DNA of 5,670 bases from Lentisphaerota bacterium (GTDB lineage Bacteria > Verrucomicrobiota > Kiritimatiellia > JAAZAB01). Under the pieces are notes generated by a model that was given only the letters and a program-made list of their open reading frames with translations, did no database searches and was not told the origin of the DNA. The translations under genes were made by a program, and so were the position numbers. The stretch lies in NCBI GenBank assembly GCA_016182435.1, contig JACPGN010000172.1, forward strand, positions 1 to 5,670. Direction: 5' to 3'. Shown in pieces: positions 1 through 5,670 of this stretch. Numbering within the stretch: position 1 is the first letter of the stretch; every line of letters starts with the position of its first letter.

Positions 1-702
1 CGTCACAAAGGCGCCGGTGAGAATATCCAGATAATGGCGGGCCGTCTTTTCGTTGGTTCCCAGCGACCGCGCCAACTCGGAGGCATTCCAAATCTGGCCG
101 TGATAATGCGCGATCATTATCCAGAATCGCCGCAACGTTTCTGCCGGCACACGGATGCCCAATTGCGGAATATCCCGTTCGAGAAACGTGGCCATAAAGG
201 CTTGCCGCCAGCGCCAGGATTCCGCCTCCGATTTGGCCAGAAAGGAACGGGGAAATCCGCCGCGCACCCACAGGCGACCGATCGCCTCGGCGTTAATCTC
301 ATCAGCGGCAAAACCGGGCACCTGAACAAACTGCACCCTGCCGGCCAACGATTCCGAAATCCCCTTCACCAAGGTCGGCGAAGCGCTGCCCAGCAACAGA
401 AACCGTGCCGACAATGGATGCCGGTCGACAAGGGGGCGCAACACGGCAAACAAGTGCGGCATCCGCTGGATTTCGTCAATGATGACCAACCCCCGGAGCG
501 GGCTGAGGGTCGTTTCCGGCGTCGCAAGTGACGACCGATCGGCCGCTTTTTCAAGATCGAAGACGTGCGTATCCAGCCTCTTTCCGGCCACCATGCGGGA
601 CAACGTGGTTTTTCCTGTTTGCCGGGCGCCCAGGAGCGCCGTTACGGGGGCTTCCTGAAGAGATCGCGCAATTTGCTTCAGCAGGCGAGGTCTTTTAATC
701 AT
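1..702 (-). CDS. AAA-type ATPase with DUF4143 region, N-terminal part (runs off left edge)
   Basis: The window holds 234 codons of a gene that continues past position 1; relatives are usually about 380-400 residues, so the C-terminal third lies outside. Visible parts are a Walker A loop GARQTGKT (residues 25-32), a Walker B strand LVIIDEIQ (72-79), a sensor-like GSAS (105-108) followed by SLAGR (118-122), WVRGGFPRSFL (145-155) and FLERDIPQLG (173-182). A winged-helix-like stretch (about 208-229) opens the DUF4143 region. These are hallmarks of the stand-alone ATP-binding proteins found in many copies in bacteria and archaea; their cellular role is not established. I chose ATG 702 because AAGG lies 4 nt upstream and relatives start with a similar M-I-K-R-P. 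An in-frame ATG at 717 would add five residues but has no ribosome binding site. No partner gene is adjacent on the visible side, so it looks like an orphan. Family assignment is strong; function is unknown. Confidence 0.9.
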   Translation of the reverse strand, partial: MIKRPRLLKQIARSLQEAPVTALLGARQTGKTTLSRMVAGKRLDTHVFDLEKAADRSSLATPETTLSPLRGLVIIDEIQRMPHLFAVLRPLVDRHPLSARFLLLGSASPTLVKGISESLAGRVQFVQVPGFAADEINAEAIGRLWVRGGFPRSFLAKSEAESWRWRQAFMATFLERDIPQLGIRVPAETLRRFWIMIAHYHGQIWNASELARSLGTNEKTARHYLDILTGAFVT

Positions 703-715
703 AATGCCTTGTTGC

Positions 716-752
716 ATATTCGGATGCTATCTACGAATATTCCCGTATGCAA
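716..752 (-). promoter_or_regulatory. Candidate promoter and inverted repeat upstream of the ATPase gene
   Basis: Reading the minus strand, TTGCAT (752-747) and TAGCAT (729-724) are spaced 17 bp apart and could serve as -35 and -10 boxes, placing the transcript start near 717, about 15 nt before the chosen ATG. The -10 region lies inside an inverted repeat with perfect 7-bp arms, ATATTCG (716-722) and CGAATAT (734-740), which could be an operator. Both boxes are imperfect matches and the local sequence is AT-rich, so this is a weak prediction. Confidence 0.25.
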
Positions 753-811
753 GAACAATATTCATGCGGCCGTAATCCCTCAGCCATCTGGGTAGGTTGT
801 GAACCTCAATG

Positions 812-942
812 TTGTCATTCCCGCGACCTTCCTTCGCCCGCCGTAGCGGGCTACGCGAAGGCGGGAAGCGGGAATCCAGCATTGCCTGCCCGGCCACAGG
901 CCAGGGATTTTTCTGGATTCCCGATCAGGTCGGGAATGACAA
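812..942. repeat. 131-bp composite inverted-repeat element with CATTCCCG ends
   Basis: The ends are a perfect 12-bp inverted pair: TTGTCATTCCCG (812-823) and CGGGAATGACAA (931-942). Nested inside are CCTTCGC (831-837) with GCGAAGG (855-861), CGGGAATCCAG (869-879) with CTGGATTCCCG (913-923), and a local hairpin ATTCCCGA/TCGGGAAT (917-924 and 930-937). ATTCCCGC (817-824) can also pair with GCGGGAAT (868-875), so the element can fold either as two side hairpins or as one long stem. Dispersed intergenic elements with CATTCCCG...CGGGAATG ends occur in many bacteria (for example the dRS3-type repeats of Neisseria have ATTCCC/GGGAAT arms); membership in a specific family is not shown here. It encodes no protein and could be a non-autonomous mobile element or an RNA-structure repeat. 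Confidence 0.75.
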
Positions 943-1006
943 TCAGACCACAAGGCCTTACATGCGGCCTTCGAGACCTCCCCCGCAAGAGTTATCCAGG
1001 ATTGCG

Positions 1007-1031
1007 TTAAGGCGGGCTGTGCCCGCCTTAA
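1007..1031. repeat. Perfect 11-bp hairpin, TTAAGGCGGGC with TGT loop
   Basis: TTAAGGCGGGC (1007-1017) is followed by the loop TGT and the exact reverse complement (1021-1031). There is no following T-run on either strand, so it is not a standard intrinsic terminator. Its GGCGGGC/GCCCGCC core is the same as the arm core of the larger repeat at 1200-1300, suggesting that the two belong to one repeat family in this genome or that this is a reduced copy. Confidence 0.7.
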
Positions 1032-1107
1032 GTGGGATATGCCCCTCTCTTGGTCGTGTTCTGAACGTCAGTCAAATTTCCGGCGTCCAGTGCGGCTCTC
1101 GGTATTT

Positions 1108-1194
1108 TCATAGACCGAATGGTATAAATACCACTGCGCTACATCGATTTTCCGTTCCCAGTATTTTCTTCAGCGCGCGATAGTCCGTTTTCCA
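1108..1194 (-). pseudogene. Relic of the C-terminal end of a second Aas-like acyl ligase gene
   Basis: The minus strand from 1194 reads W-KTDYRALKKILG followed by an unrelated tail to a TGA at 1110-1108. The intact neighbouring enzyme ends GKTDYRALKAMLAG. Eight residues in a row are identical, including the lysine and the surrounding motif that close the AMP-forming ligase fold (the A10-like GK motif). Over these eight codons the two DNA copies differ at six, and every difference is synonymous (ACG/ACC, GAC/GAT, TAT/TAC, CGC/CGG, GCG/GCT, CTG/TTG). This argues for shared descent of two coding sequences and against a recent copy or chance. Everything upstream is missing: the reading frame is cut at the edge of the 1200-1300 repeat, 5 bp away. 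The relic cannot encode a working protein. It may be the tail of a former tandem paralogue or of an older aas whose body was replaced. Confidence 0.6.
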
Positions 1195-1199
1195 TATTA

Positions 1200-1300
1200 T
1201 TGTAGGGCGGGCACTCCCGATTTATCGGGATGCCCGCCGCATCCGGTGGTTTAATTCGGCGGGCAGATCCTCGCCAAGCTCGGACATGCCCGCCCTACAA
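1200..1300. repeat. 101-bp inverted-repeat element with TTGTAGGGCGGGCA ends
   Basis: The ends form a perfect 14-bp inverted pair, TTGTAGGGCGGGCA (1200-1213) and TGCCCGCCCTACAA (1287-1300). Each end also has an internal partner: GGCGGGCA (1206-1213) pairs with TGCCCGCC (1231-1238) around a second perfect stem TCCCGA (1215-1220) / TCGGGA (1225-1230) with loop TTTA, and GGCGGGCA (1258-1265) pairs with TGCCCGCC (1287-1294). The element is therefore two hairpins that can also fold as one long stem. No protein is encoded and no convincing target-site duplication is visible in the flanks. It begins 28 bp past the stop of the aas-like gene, so transcripts of that operon would run into it and may be stabilised or ended by the hairpins, although no U-tract follows. 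Confidence 0.8.
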
Positions 1301-1328
1301 CAAACATTATCTGATCAGCCGCATCTGC

Positions 1329-3947
1329 TCAGCCGGCGAGCATGGCCTTCAAAGCCCGGTAATCGGTTTTGCCGGTTCCCAGCGTGGGCAGAGCTTCCAG
1401 CACCCGCACGGCGCGGATATTGTGCAAGGGCGAAAGGCCCGCGGCGCGGATGGCGCCATTGGCCGCTTCGCGCGTAATGGGCTGGACCGTGAACAAGACC
1501 AGTTCGGGCGCGGCCTCCGAAGGCGTTGCCTCAACCGCCAGCACCAGACCTTCCGCGGCCGGGTCGCCAAAATGCTGCTGCAGGACTTCCTCGATCGCCG
1601 GCAAGGATACCATTTCGCCGCCGAGTTTGACGAACCGTTTGAGCCGCCCGGCGAATGTCAGCACGCCCTCACGATCTTCCGAGACCAGGTCGCCGGTGCG
1701 ATACCAGAAAGCCCCTTCCAGCTCAACAAACGGCGATGGGCCTTCATAGTTCAGGTAACCGCCGAAGACCGATGGCCCGCGCAGAAGCAGCATTCCGGCT
1801 TGACCAGCCGCCATGCGCTGGAAGGTTTCGGGATGCACGATTGCCCGCTGCAAGGAGGGCAATACTTTTCCAATTGTCCCTGCTCCGGGCGCGTGGCAGT
1901 CGGCGAGCGAAACTATGGGCGAACATTCCGTAATGCCATAGCCTTCCAACAGAACCGCTCCCGGCGCCTTTTGCGCTACCGCTGCCCACACGGCTTCAGG
2001 ACATTTTTCAGCACCGGAAAGAACAAGTCGTAATGTCCTAAGCAGATTTCCGGTTGCTGAGCGCAGAATGCCATTCAGGAATGTAGGGGTTCCCGCAAGC
2101 AAGGTCACCCGGTAGGCTTCGATCAGGCGCGCCAGCAGGGCGCCTTCCATGGGAACCGGATGATAAACCACGGGCATTCCGGCGCACAGCGTGAACGCCA
2201 TGGTCACCGTGAGCCCGAACGAATGAAACGGCGGCAGGATGCCCAGGAAACGGTCGTCCGCCCGAAACTCCATCACTCGCAGAACATCGCGGATATTGGC
2301 CAGCAGGTTCGCATGCGTGAGCGGCACGGCCTTGGGCAGGCTTTCCGAGCCGCTGGTGAACAACACGACGGCCGTTTCCGGAACTTGGGCCTCCGCGAGC
2401 GCGGAGAAACTCGTTCGGCTGCGTAGCGCAGCCAGCAGTTTGGCTCCCCAGGAAAAAGTCTGCCGCCAGGATTCAAGGTAAAGGAAGTGCCCTTCCAGCA
2501 GGTCGAAGGCCTGACCCTGCTGGTTAAGTTTTTGCACCAGGGCCTTGGCGGTCAGGATCTGGCGGACACCCAGCAATTGCAAGGCGTGCTTTAGCGCTCG
2601 CAGGCCCAGCGTCCAATTGATCATTACCGGTATTTTGCCGGCAAAGAGCGCGGCGAAATACAGGATAGCCGCTCCCGCGGAAGCAGGAAGCATTATCCCC
2701 AAGTAACGGCCTTCAAGTTGTTCAATTTCCGGCTTCAAAACGAGGATGGCGGCAATCATATCGCGATAGGTTTTGCCGCCACTGGCTTGATCGGCCACCG
2801 CCATCCGGTCTGGGCTGCGCCGGGCTTGCGCGAGGAATACTTCCGTCAGCGTGTGTCCCTCCGGGACCATAACCGGCAATTTCCGAGCCTTGAACCAACT
2901 CGGTGGAACAGGTTTCAACTCCGGCGCCCCGGTTGCCACTAATTGGCCACAGGCCGCGCGCAGGACATCGGCCACGCTGAGCATGCTCTCCTCGGCGGCG
3001 GGGAAGCCGAATTCTTTTTCCACCCAGAGAGCCAATTCCACCCGGGTGAGGCTATCGAGACCCAGATCGCCCGCCAGAGTTTCTTCCGGGCGCAGACTTG
3101 GCTTGCCCGAAAGCTCCTGGAGATGCTTGCGCACGATTTCAGCGGTGGCGGGCGGAATCGTTTCATCGGCCGCGACGCTCGCCACCGGCGCGGGTTCGGG
3201 CCTGGCACGCGCTCCGCCGCGTTCCCAGAGCGTATAAGGCACATAAGTGTTCGGTCCCACCTCGCGATTGTAAAATGCTTCTAAGTAACGGTTAAGGGTC
3301 GTCCGCTCCGCCGCGCGGGGCAGGTCGGAGGGCTCGGCCAGCTCGATGGCAACCGCTCGGCGCGGGCCAAAGAAGATGCCATTGGCCAGGATGGCCAGCA
3401 ATCCTTGCCGGAGCGCGCGGCCGACGCGCGGCGGAGCGCCGGAATAGGCGAAGCTGAAGAAACTGCCCCATAGCCCTCGCGTGCGGATCAGGACGACGCG
3501 GACTTCAGGCATGTTTCGGAGGATAAACTCCACGGCGCTGTTGCCGCCGAGATCCTCCCGGTCTTTCCGGTAAATGCGGCCGGCCGGATAGAGCAACAGA
3601 TTCTCGCCGCGCTTCAGGCCGGAGACACAGTCGGCCAGCACTCGTTCCACCTCGGCTTGGCAGGCTTCGCCATATTTGAGCGGGTCCGGAATCTCGCGCA
3701 CGTCTACGCGCGGGGCAAGCCAACGCAGAACCGGGCGATCCATCTGATCCTTGTCCGCCAGCACGCTGACCCGGAAGCGCCGCGTCAATTCCGACCAGAT
3801 AATAAAGGGATCAATCAGGGCGGGGTGGTTCGGCAGAAATAAAATGCCCCGGCGCCCTTGCGCGGCAATCTGCTCCAGGCCCTCTACCCGGATGGAATAG
3901 CGCAGGCGCAACAGGCCGCGGACCAAAGCGCTGAGCAAACGCACCAT
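1329..3947 (-). CDS. aas: Aas-type three-domain enzyme: lysophospholipid acyltransferase, carrier protein, acyl-ACP ligase
   Basis: The protein has 872 residues against about 719 in E. coli Aas. Residues 1-235 form a PlsC-type acyltransferase with the catalytic NHPALID (H41, D46) and a YPAGRI block (120-125). Residues about 265-335 form a phosphopantetheine carrier domain with GDLGLDSLTRVEL (293-305; S299 is the expected attachment site). Residues about 365-870 form an AMP-forming ligase with the P-loop TSGSESLPK (531-539), EGYGITE (668-674), YRTGDL (749-754), GRLKRFVKLGGE (767-778) and the closing GKTDY (859-863). Family knowledge predicts that ATP activates a fatty acid, which is loaded onto a carrier and passed to a lysophospholipid at the inner membrane. 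The ATG overlaps the stop of the upstream transporter gene by 1 nt (TAATG), so the two are translationally coupled. Oddities are the built-in carrier domain and Ala in place of the usual Glu in the FPEG-type block. The exact acceptor is inferred, not shown. Confidence 0.88.
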   Translation of the reverse strand: MVRLLSALVRGLLRLRYSIRVEGLEQIAAQGRRGILFLPNHPALIDPFIIWSELTRRFRVSVLADKDQMDRPVLRWLAPRVDVREIPDPLKYGEACQAEVERVLADCVSGLKRGENLLLYPAGRIYRKDREDLGGNSAVEFILRNMPEVRVVLIRTRGLWGSFFSFAYSGAPPRVGRALRQGLLAILANGIFFGPRRAVAIELAEPSDLPRAAERTTLNRYLEAFYNREVGPNTYVPYTLWERGGARARPEPAPVASVAADETIPPATAEIVRKHLQELSGKPSLRPEETLAGDLGLDSLTRVELALWVEKEFGFPAAEESMLSVADVLRAACGQLVATGAPELKPVPPSWFKARKLPVMVPEGHTLTEVFLAQARRSPDRMAVADQASGGKTYRDMIAAILVLKPEIEQLEGRYLGIMLPASAGAAILYFAALFAGKIPVMINWTLGLRALKHALQLLGVRQILTAKALVQKLNQQGQAFDLLEGHFLYLESWRQTFSWGAKLLAALRSRTSFSALAEAQVPETAVVLFTSGSESLPKAVPLTHANLLANIRDVLRVMEFRADDRFLGILPPFHSFGLTVTMAFTLCAGMPVVYHPVPMEGALLARLIEAYRVTLLAGTPTFLNGILRSATGNLLRTLRLVLSGAEKCPEAVWAAVAQKAPGAVLLEGYGITECSPIVSLADCHAPGAGTIGKVLPSLQRAIVHPETFQRMAAGQAGMLLLRGPSVFGGYLNYEGPSPFVELEGAFWYRTGDLVSEDREGVLTFAGRLKRFVKLGGEMVSLPAIEEVLQQHFGDPAAEGLVLAVEATPSEAAPELVLFTVQPITREAANGAIRAAGLSPLHNIRAVRVLEALPTLGTGKTDYRALKAMLAG

Positions 3948-5206
3948 TATTTCAATTCCTTCCGCTCAAATTGTAAATACAAGTAGCCGACGATCAGCAG
4001 CGAGAGCATTCCCGCCGCGCCGAAGCTGGTCGTCGGCCGCCAGAGAGCATTGAGCAGGTTAGCCAGGAACCCGGAAAGCAGGATGCCGATAAAAACCGCA
4101 AAGTTCGTAGCGGCCAGCACCGTCCCTTTGTGCTCTGGCGCGGCGCGCACCTGGATAAAACTCTCCACCGGAATCAAAAATACGCCGCCGGCGACGCCGA
4201 TTAGCGCCATAAAGAGAAACAGGCTCGCGGGTTGCGCTGCCGCGGGCAGCAGGGGAAGGAATGCCAGCAGCATCATAAACAGCGCAAACAGGAAGCCCGA
4301 AGCCAGCACCGTCCGATACCAGCGCGGACCGGTGGCCAGGCGGCTGCCCAGCACGCCGCCGGCGGCTATACCCGTGAGTTCGGCCACGATCAGGGCGCTG
4401 GTCAGGGTATTGCCCAGATCGAATTGCATAAGCCCCAAGGGGTTGATCAGCAGAATCTGCAAGGAGCCCATGAACCAGATAAAAACGCTGGCGCCAATAG
4501 TGATGGCTAATAGAGGATCGTTGCGGGTGGCGGCTAATTGGCGGATGCTGTCGGCCGGGCCGGCCCAGGGAAATTTCACGGCGGGGGAAGCGGCCGGGCG
4601 TTTTGGCACGCCGAGACTCACTAGCAGACCCACCGCGGCCACCGTGATGGCCACGGCCGCAACCGTCGCCGGACCGCGGGCCAGACCGAGCCAGCCCGTG
4701 CCGGAGCGGTCAAGCGCAAAACCCGCCGCGGCGGTGCCCATTAAAATTGCCATGGTAATAAAAATACGAAGGATCGCGTTGGCCTTGACCACATACGCGG
4801 CCGGGTAAAGTTCGGGAATTGAGACATTGAGCGCGGGACTGAAGCAGGCGGCCTGCAGGCCCATTAGAGCCAGCATGGTGAAGATCAGCCACCATTGACC
4901 GGTGCAGATGCCGATGGCACCGGCGAGCATGGCCGCGAGTTCAACCGTCTTGGCGCCAATGACGATTGCGCGCTTGGCAAAGCGGTCGGAGAGCCAACCG
5001 GCTGGCGCGGCAAAGACAATGAACGGCAGGGTAAAGAGCGCCAGGGCATAGCCCTGCATATCCGGCCGCCCCGCACCGACCGCCAGGAGCAAAACCGCCT
5101 GCTTATAGAAATTATCGTTGAACACGCCCAGGGCGAACGTTGCCGCCATTGCGGCAAATTTTCGCCGCGCGCGGACAACTGCCTCGTCAAATAAGCCTTC
5201 GGTCAT
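3947..5206 (-). CDS. lplT: Major facilitator family lysophospholipid transporter, LplT-like
   Basis: From ATG 5206 the protein has 419 residues, close to E. coli LplT (397). About twelve hydrophobic segments can be picked out (near 20-44, 53-72, 80-101, 105-125, 147-166, 178-198, 232-258, 266-287, 299-320, 325-350, 362-384 and 396-411). GVFNDNFYKQ (27-36) in the first segment resembles the FxDN block typical of LplT and LplT-Aas fusions. GWLSDRFAKR (70-79) is the MFS loop 2-3 motif. PVESFIQVRAAPEHKGTVLAATN (starting at 346) matches the conserved late block of this subfamily. E. coli has the same gene order, lplT then aas, where LplT flips lysophospholipid inward for re-acylation. I chose 5206 because AAGGA sits 5 nt upstream. 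An in-frame TTG at 5329 would give 460 residues but coincides with the -35 box and adds a tail absent from the family. ATG 5221 lacks a binding site. Substrate is inferred from context. Confidence 0.82.
   Translation of the reverse strand: MTEGLFDEAVVRARRKFAAMAATFALGVFNDNFYKQAVLLLAVGAGRPDMQGYALALFTLPFIVFAAPAGWLSDRFAKRAIVIGAKTVELAAMLAGAIGICTGQWWLIFTMLALMGLQAACFSPALNVSIPELYPAAYVVKANAILRIFITMAILMGTAAAGFALDRSGTGWLGLARGPATVAAVAITVAAVGLLVSLGVPKRPAASPAVKFPWAGPADSIRQLAATRNDPLLAITIGASVFIWFMGSLQILLINPLGLMQFDLGNTLTSALIVAELTGIAAGGVLGSRLATGPRWYRTVLASGFLFALFMMLLAFLPLLPAAAQPASLFLFMALIGVAGGVFLIPVESFIQVRAAPEHKGTVLAATNFAVFIGILLSGFLANLLNALWRPTTSFGAAGMLSLLIVGYLYLQFERKELK
3957..3963 (-). promoter_or_regulatory. 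Ribosome binding site of the aas-like gene, inside the end of the lplT-like gene
   Basis: The minus strand reads GGAAGGA ending 9 nt before the ATG at 3947. It lies within the last codons of the upstream gene, supporting coupled translation and fixing the start. Confidence 0.7.
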
Positions 5207-5211
5207 CTGGT

Positions 5212-5216
5212 TCCTT
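5212..5216 (-). promoter_or_regulatory. Ribosome binding site deciding the lplT-like start
   Basis: The minus strand shows AAGGA 5 nt before ATG 5206. The alternative in-frame starts at 5221 (ATG) and 5329 (TTG) have no comparable motif. Confidence 0.65.
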
Positions 5217-5299
5217 AACATCTTTTTGTCAGGCGGTGATTCGTTCAGTCTTGTCTCGCAAGGCGCGGCCAGGAAGAAATTAATTATCCAAACCGTTGT

Positions 5300-5329
5300 A
5301 GTATAATGATAGCAGCTTCCTGCTGTCAA
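5300..5329 (-). promoter_or_regulatory. Sigma70-type promoter of the lplT-aas operon
   Basis: On the minus strand a perfect -35 box TTGACA (5329-5324) is followed after 18 bp by TATACT (5305-5300), a 5 of 6 match to the -10 consensus. Transcription would start near 5293 and leave a leader of about 87 nt before ATG 5206. The spacer contains a small palindrome, AGCAG and CTGCT around a 4-bp centre (5311-5324), which could be an operator half or chance. Confidence 0.7.
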
Positions 5330-5354
5330 CCGCGGGACTACCCCTGTTCCCGGC

Positions 5355-5383
5355 TTGACAGCGCTCTCTCAGCGGTTCACAAT
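5355..5383 (+). promoter_or_regulatory. Sigma70-type promoter of the DUF2157 gene
   Basis: TTGACA (5355-5360) is followed after 17 bp by CACAAT (5378-5383), a 4 of 6 match to the -10 consensus. It would start transcription near 5390, about 25 nt before ATG 5415. It stands back to back with the lplT-aas promoter, the two -35 boxes being 25 bp apart. Confidence 0.5.
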
Positions 5384-5414
5384 TCAGGTTGCTGGAGCTC
5401 AAGCGTAGAGCGCT

Positions 5415-5670
5415 ATGGCAACCAACAAACACCAACGCTGGTTGATGGAGGAAACGCCCAAGTGGGTGCGCTCGGGCATCATTTCGGCGGAAAATGCCGA
5501 GCGCCTGCTCGCCTTATATGGTCTGACAGTTGAGCCATCCGGCCGCCGGTGGGCGGTGGTTATTTTCAGCGTCTTGGGCGCCATGCTGATCGGGCTCGGT
5601 ATCATCATGGTGCTTGGTTACAACTGGGATCAGCTCTCGCGCGGCGCGCGCGCCGTTATTTCCTTTATTC
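5415..5670 (+). CDS. DUF2157 membrane protein, N-terminal part (runs off right edge)
   Basis: Eighty-five codons are visible and the frame is still open at the window edge. The start is bounded by an in-frame TAG at 5406-5408, so ATG 5415 is the first possible ATG; its ribosome binding site is weak, with only GAG-like bases nearby. Residues about 7-36 form a charged soluble helix (WVRSGIISAENAERLLALYG) and 46-67 form the first membrane helix. NWDQLSRGARA (70-80) follows. A short soluble N-terminus followed by a glycine-rich helix and an NW-D-LSRG-R block is characteristic of DUF2157, a family of multi-pass inner-membrane proteins of unknown function, usually several hundred residues long. It is transcribed away from the lplT-aas operon, and nothing in the sequence ties it to phospholipid metabolism. 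Confidence 0.8.
   Translation, partial: MATNKHQRWLMEETPKWVRSGIISAENAERLLALYGLTVEPSGRRWAVVIFSVLGAMLIGLGIIMVLGYNWDQLSRGARAVISFI

Larger units (their letters stand above)
703..1328. other. Gene-free intergenic region of 626 bp, rich in inverted repeats
   Basis: No intact coding sequence is convincing here on either strand. The stretch separates the 5' end of the ATPase gene from the 3' end of the aas-like gene. It contains three separate inverted-repeat structures and one short gene relic, each listed on its own. Positions 743-811 and 943-1006 show nothing recognisable apart from a small AGGTT/AACCT palindrome at 794-806. Positions 1032-1107 also show nothing that I recognise. Confidence 0.7.

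Noticed and set aside
34..531. Plus-strand open frame of 165 codons near the left edge
   Set aside because: It is antisense to the ATPase gene, whose Walker A, Walker B and DUF4143 blocks are all in frame on the other strand.
1028..1111. Small minus-strand frame of 27 codons starting ATG 1111 and ending inside the 1007-1031 hairpin
   Set aside because: It has no ribosome binding site or family resemblance, and its stop lies within a repeat; it is most likely chance sequence beyond the aas relic.
812..1300. Possible CRISPR array
   Set aside because: The repeats are inverted, of different families and irregularly placed; there are no evenly spaced direct repeats with spacers.
1200..1300. Standard rho-independent terminator for the aas-like gene
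   Set aside because: The hairpins are strong but no run of T follows on the minus strand, so I list it as a repeat that may only incidentally affect transcript ends.
1230..2033. Long plus-strand open frame of 267 codons
   Set aside because: It lies opposite the strongly supported aas-like gene, overlaps the 1200-1300 repeat, and its translation is arginine- and glutamine-rich with no recognisable motif; it is an antisense shadow of a GC-rich gene.
4050..4808. Plus-strand open frame of 252 codons opposite the transporter gene
   Set aside because: It is the complement of a membrane-protein gene with conserved MFS motifs; the translation is low-complexity and unrecognisable.
5207..5329. N-terminal extension of the transporter from TTG 5329
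   Set aside because: The TTG is part of the -35 box, the predicted transcript starts downstream of it near 5293, and AAGGA supports ATG 5206.

Overview
The window looks like ordinary chromosomal DNA from a GC-rich bacterium. The gene set is a DUF4143-family ATPase, a three-domain Aas-type enzyme preceded by an LplT-like transporter, and a DUF2157 membrane protein. Together with intergenic GGCGGGC and CATTCCCG inverted repeats, it would fit an uncultured or environmental member of the Verrucomicrobia/Planctomycetes/Lentisphaerae side of the tree. That placement is a guess from gene style; no rRNA or other marker is present.

Layout. Positions 1-702 (minus) hold the N-terminal 234 residues of an orphan AAA-type ATPase that runs off the left edge. 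Positions 703-1328 contain no intact gene. They hold three distinct inverted-repeat structures (812-942, 1007-1031 and 1200-1300) and a short relic (1108-1194, minus) that reads as the last codons of a second Aas-like gene. Positions 1329-5206 (minus) are a two-gene operon, lplT-like then aas-like, with a 1-nt stop/start overlap. A strong sigma70-type promoter lies at 5300-5329. Diverging from it, a plus-strand promoter (5355-5383) precedes a DUF2157 membrane-protein gene that starts at 5415 and runs off the right edge.

How the genes work together. By analogy with E. coli lplT-aas, the transporter would flip lysophospholipid across the inner membrane. The Aas-like enzyme would activate a fatty acid with ATP, load it on a carrier protein and re-acylate the lysophospholipid. 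Here the carrier (ACP) domain is built into the enzyme between the acyltransferase and the ligase. The ATPase and the DUF2157 gene have no evident link to this pathway.

The most notable observation is the Aas C-terminal relic immediately beyond the 1200-1300 repeat. It keeps eight consecutive residues (KTDYRALK) in common with the intact aas end, although the two DNA copies differ only at synonymous positions across those codons. That indicates divergence under coding selection, followed by loss of the rest of the gene. I found no clear sign of a wholly new multi-gene system.
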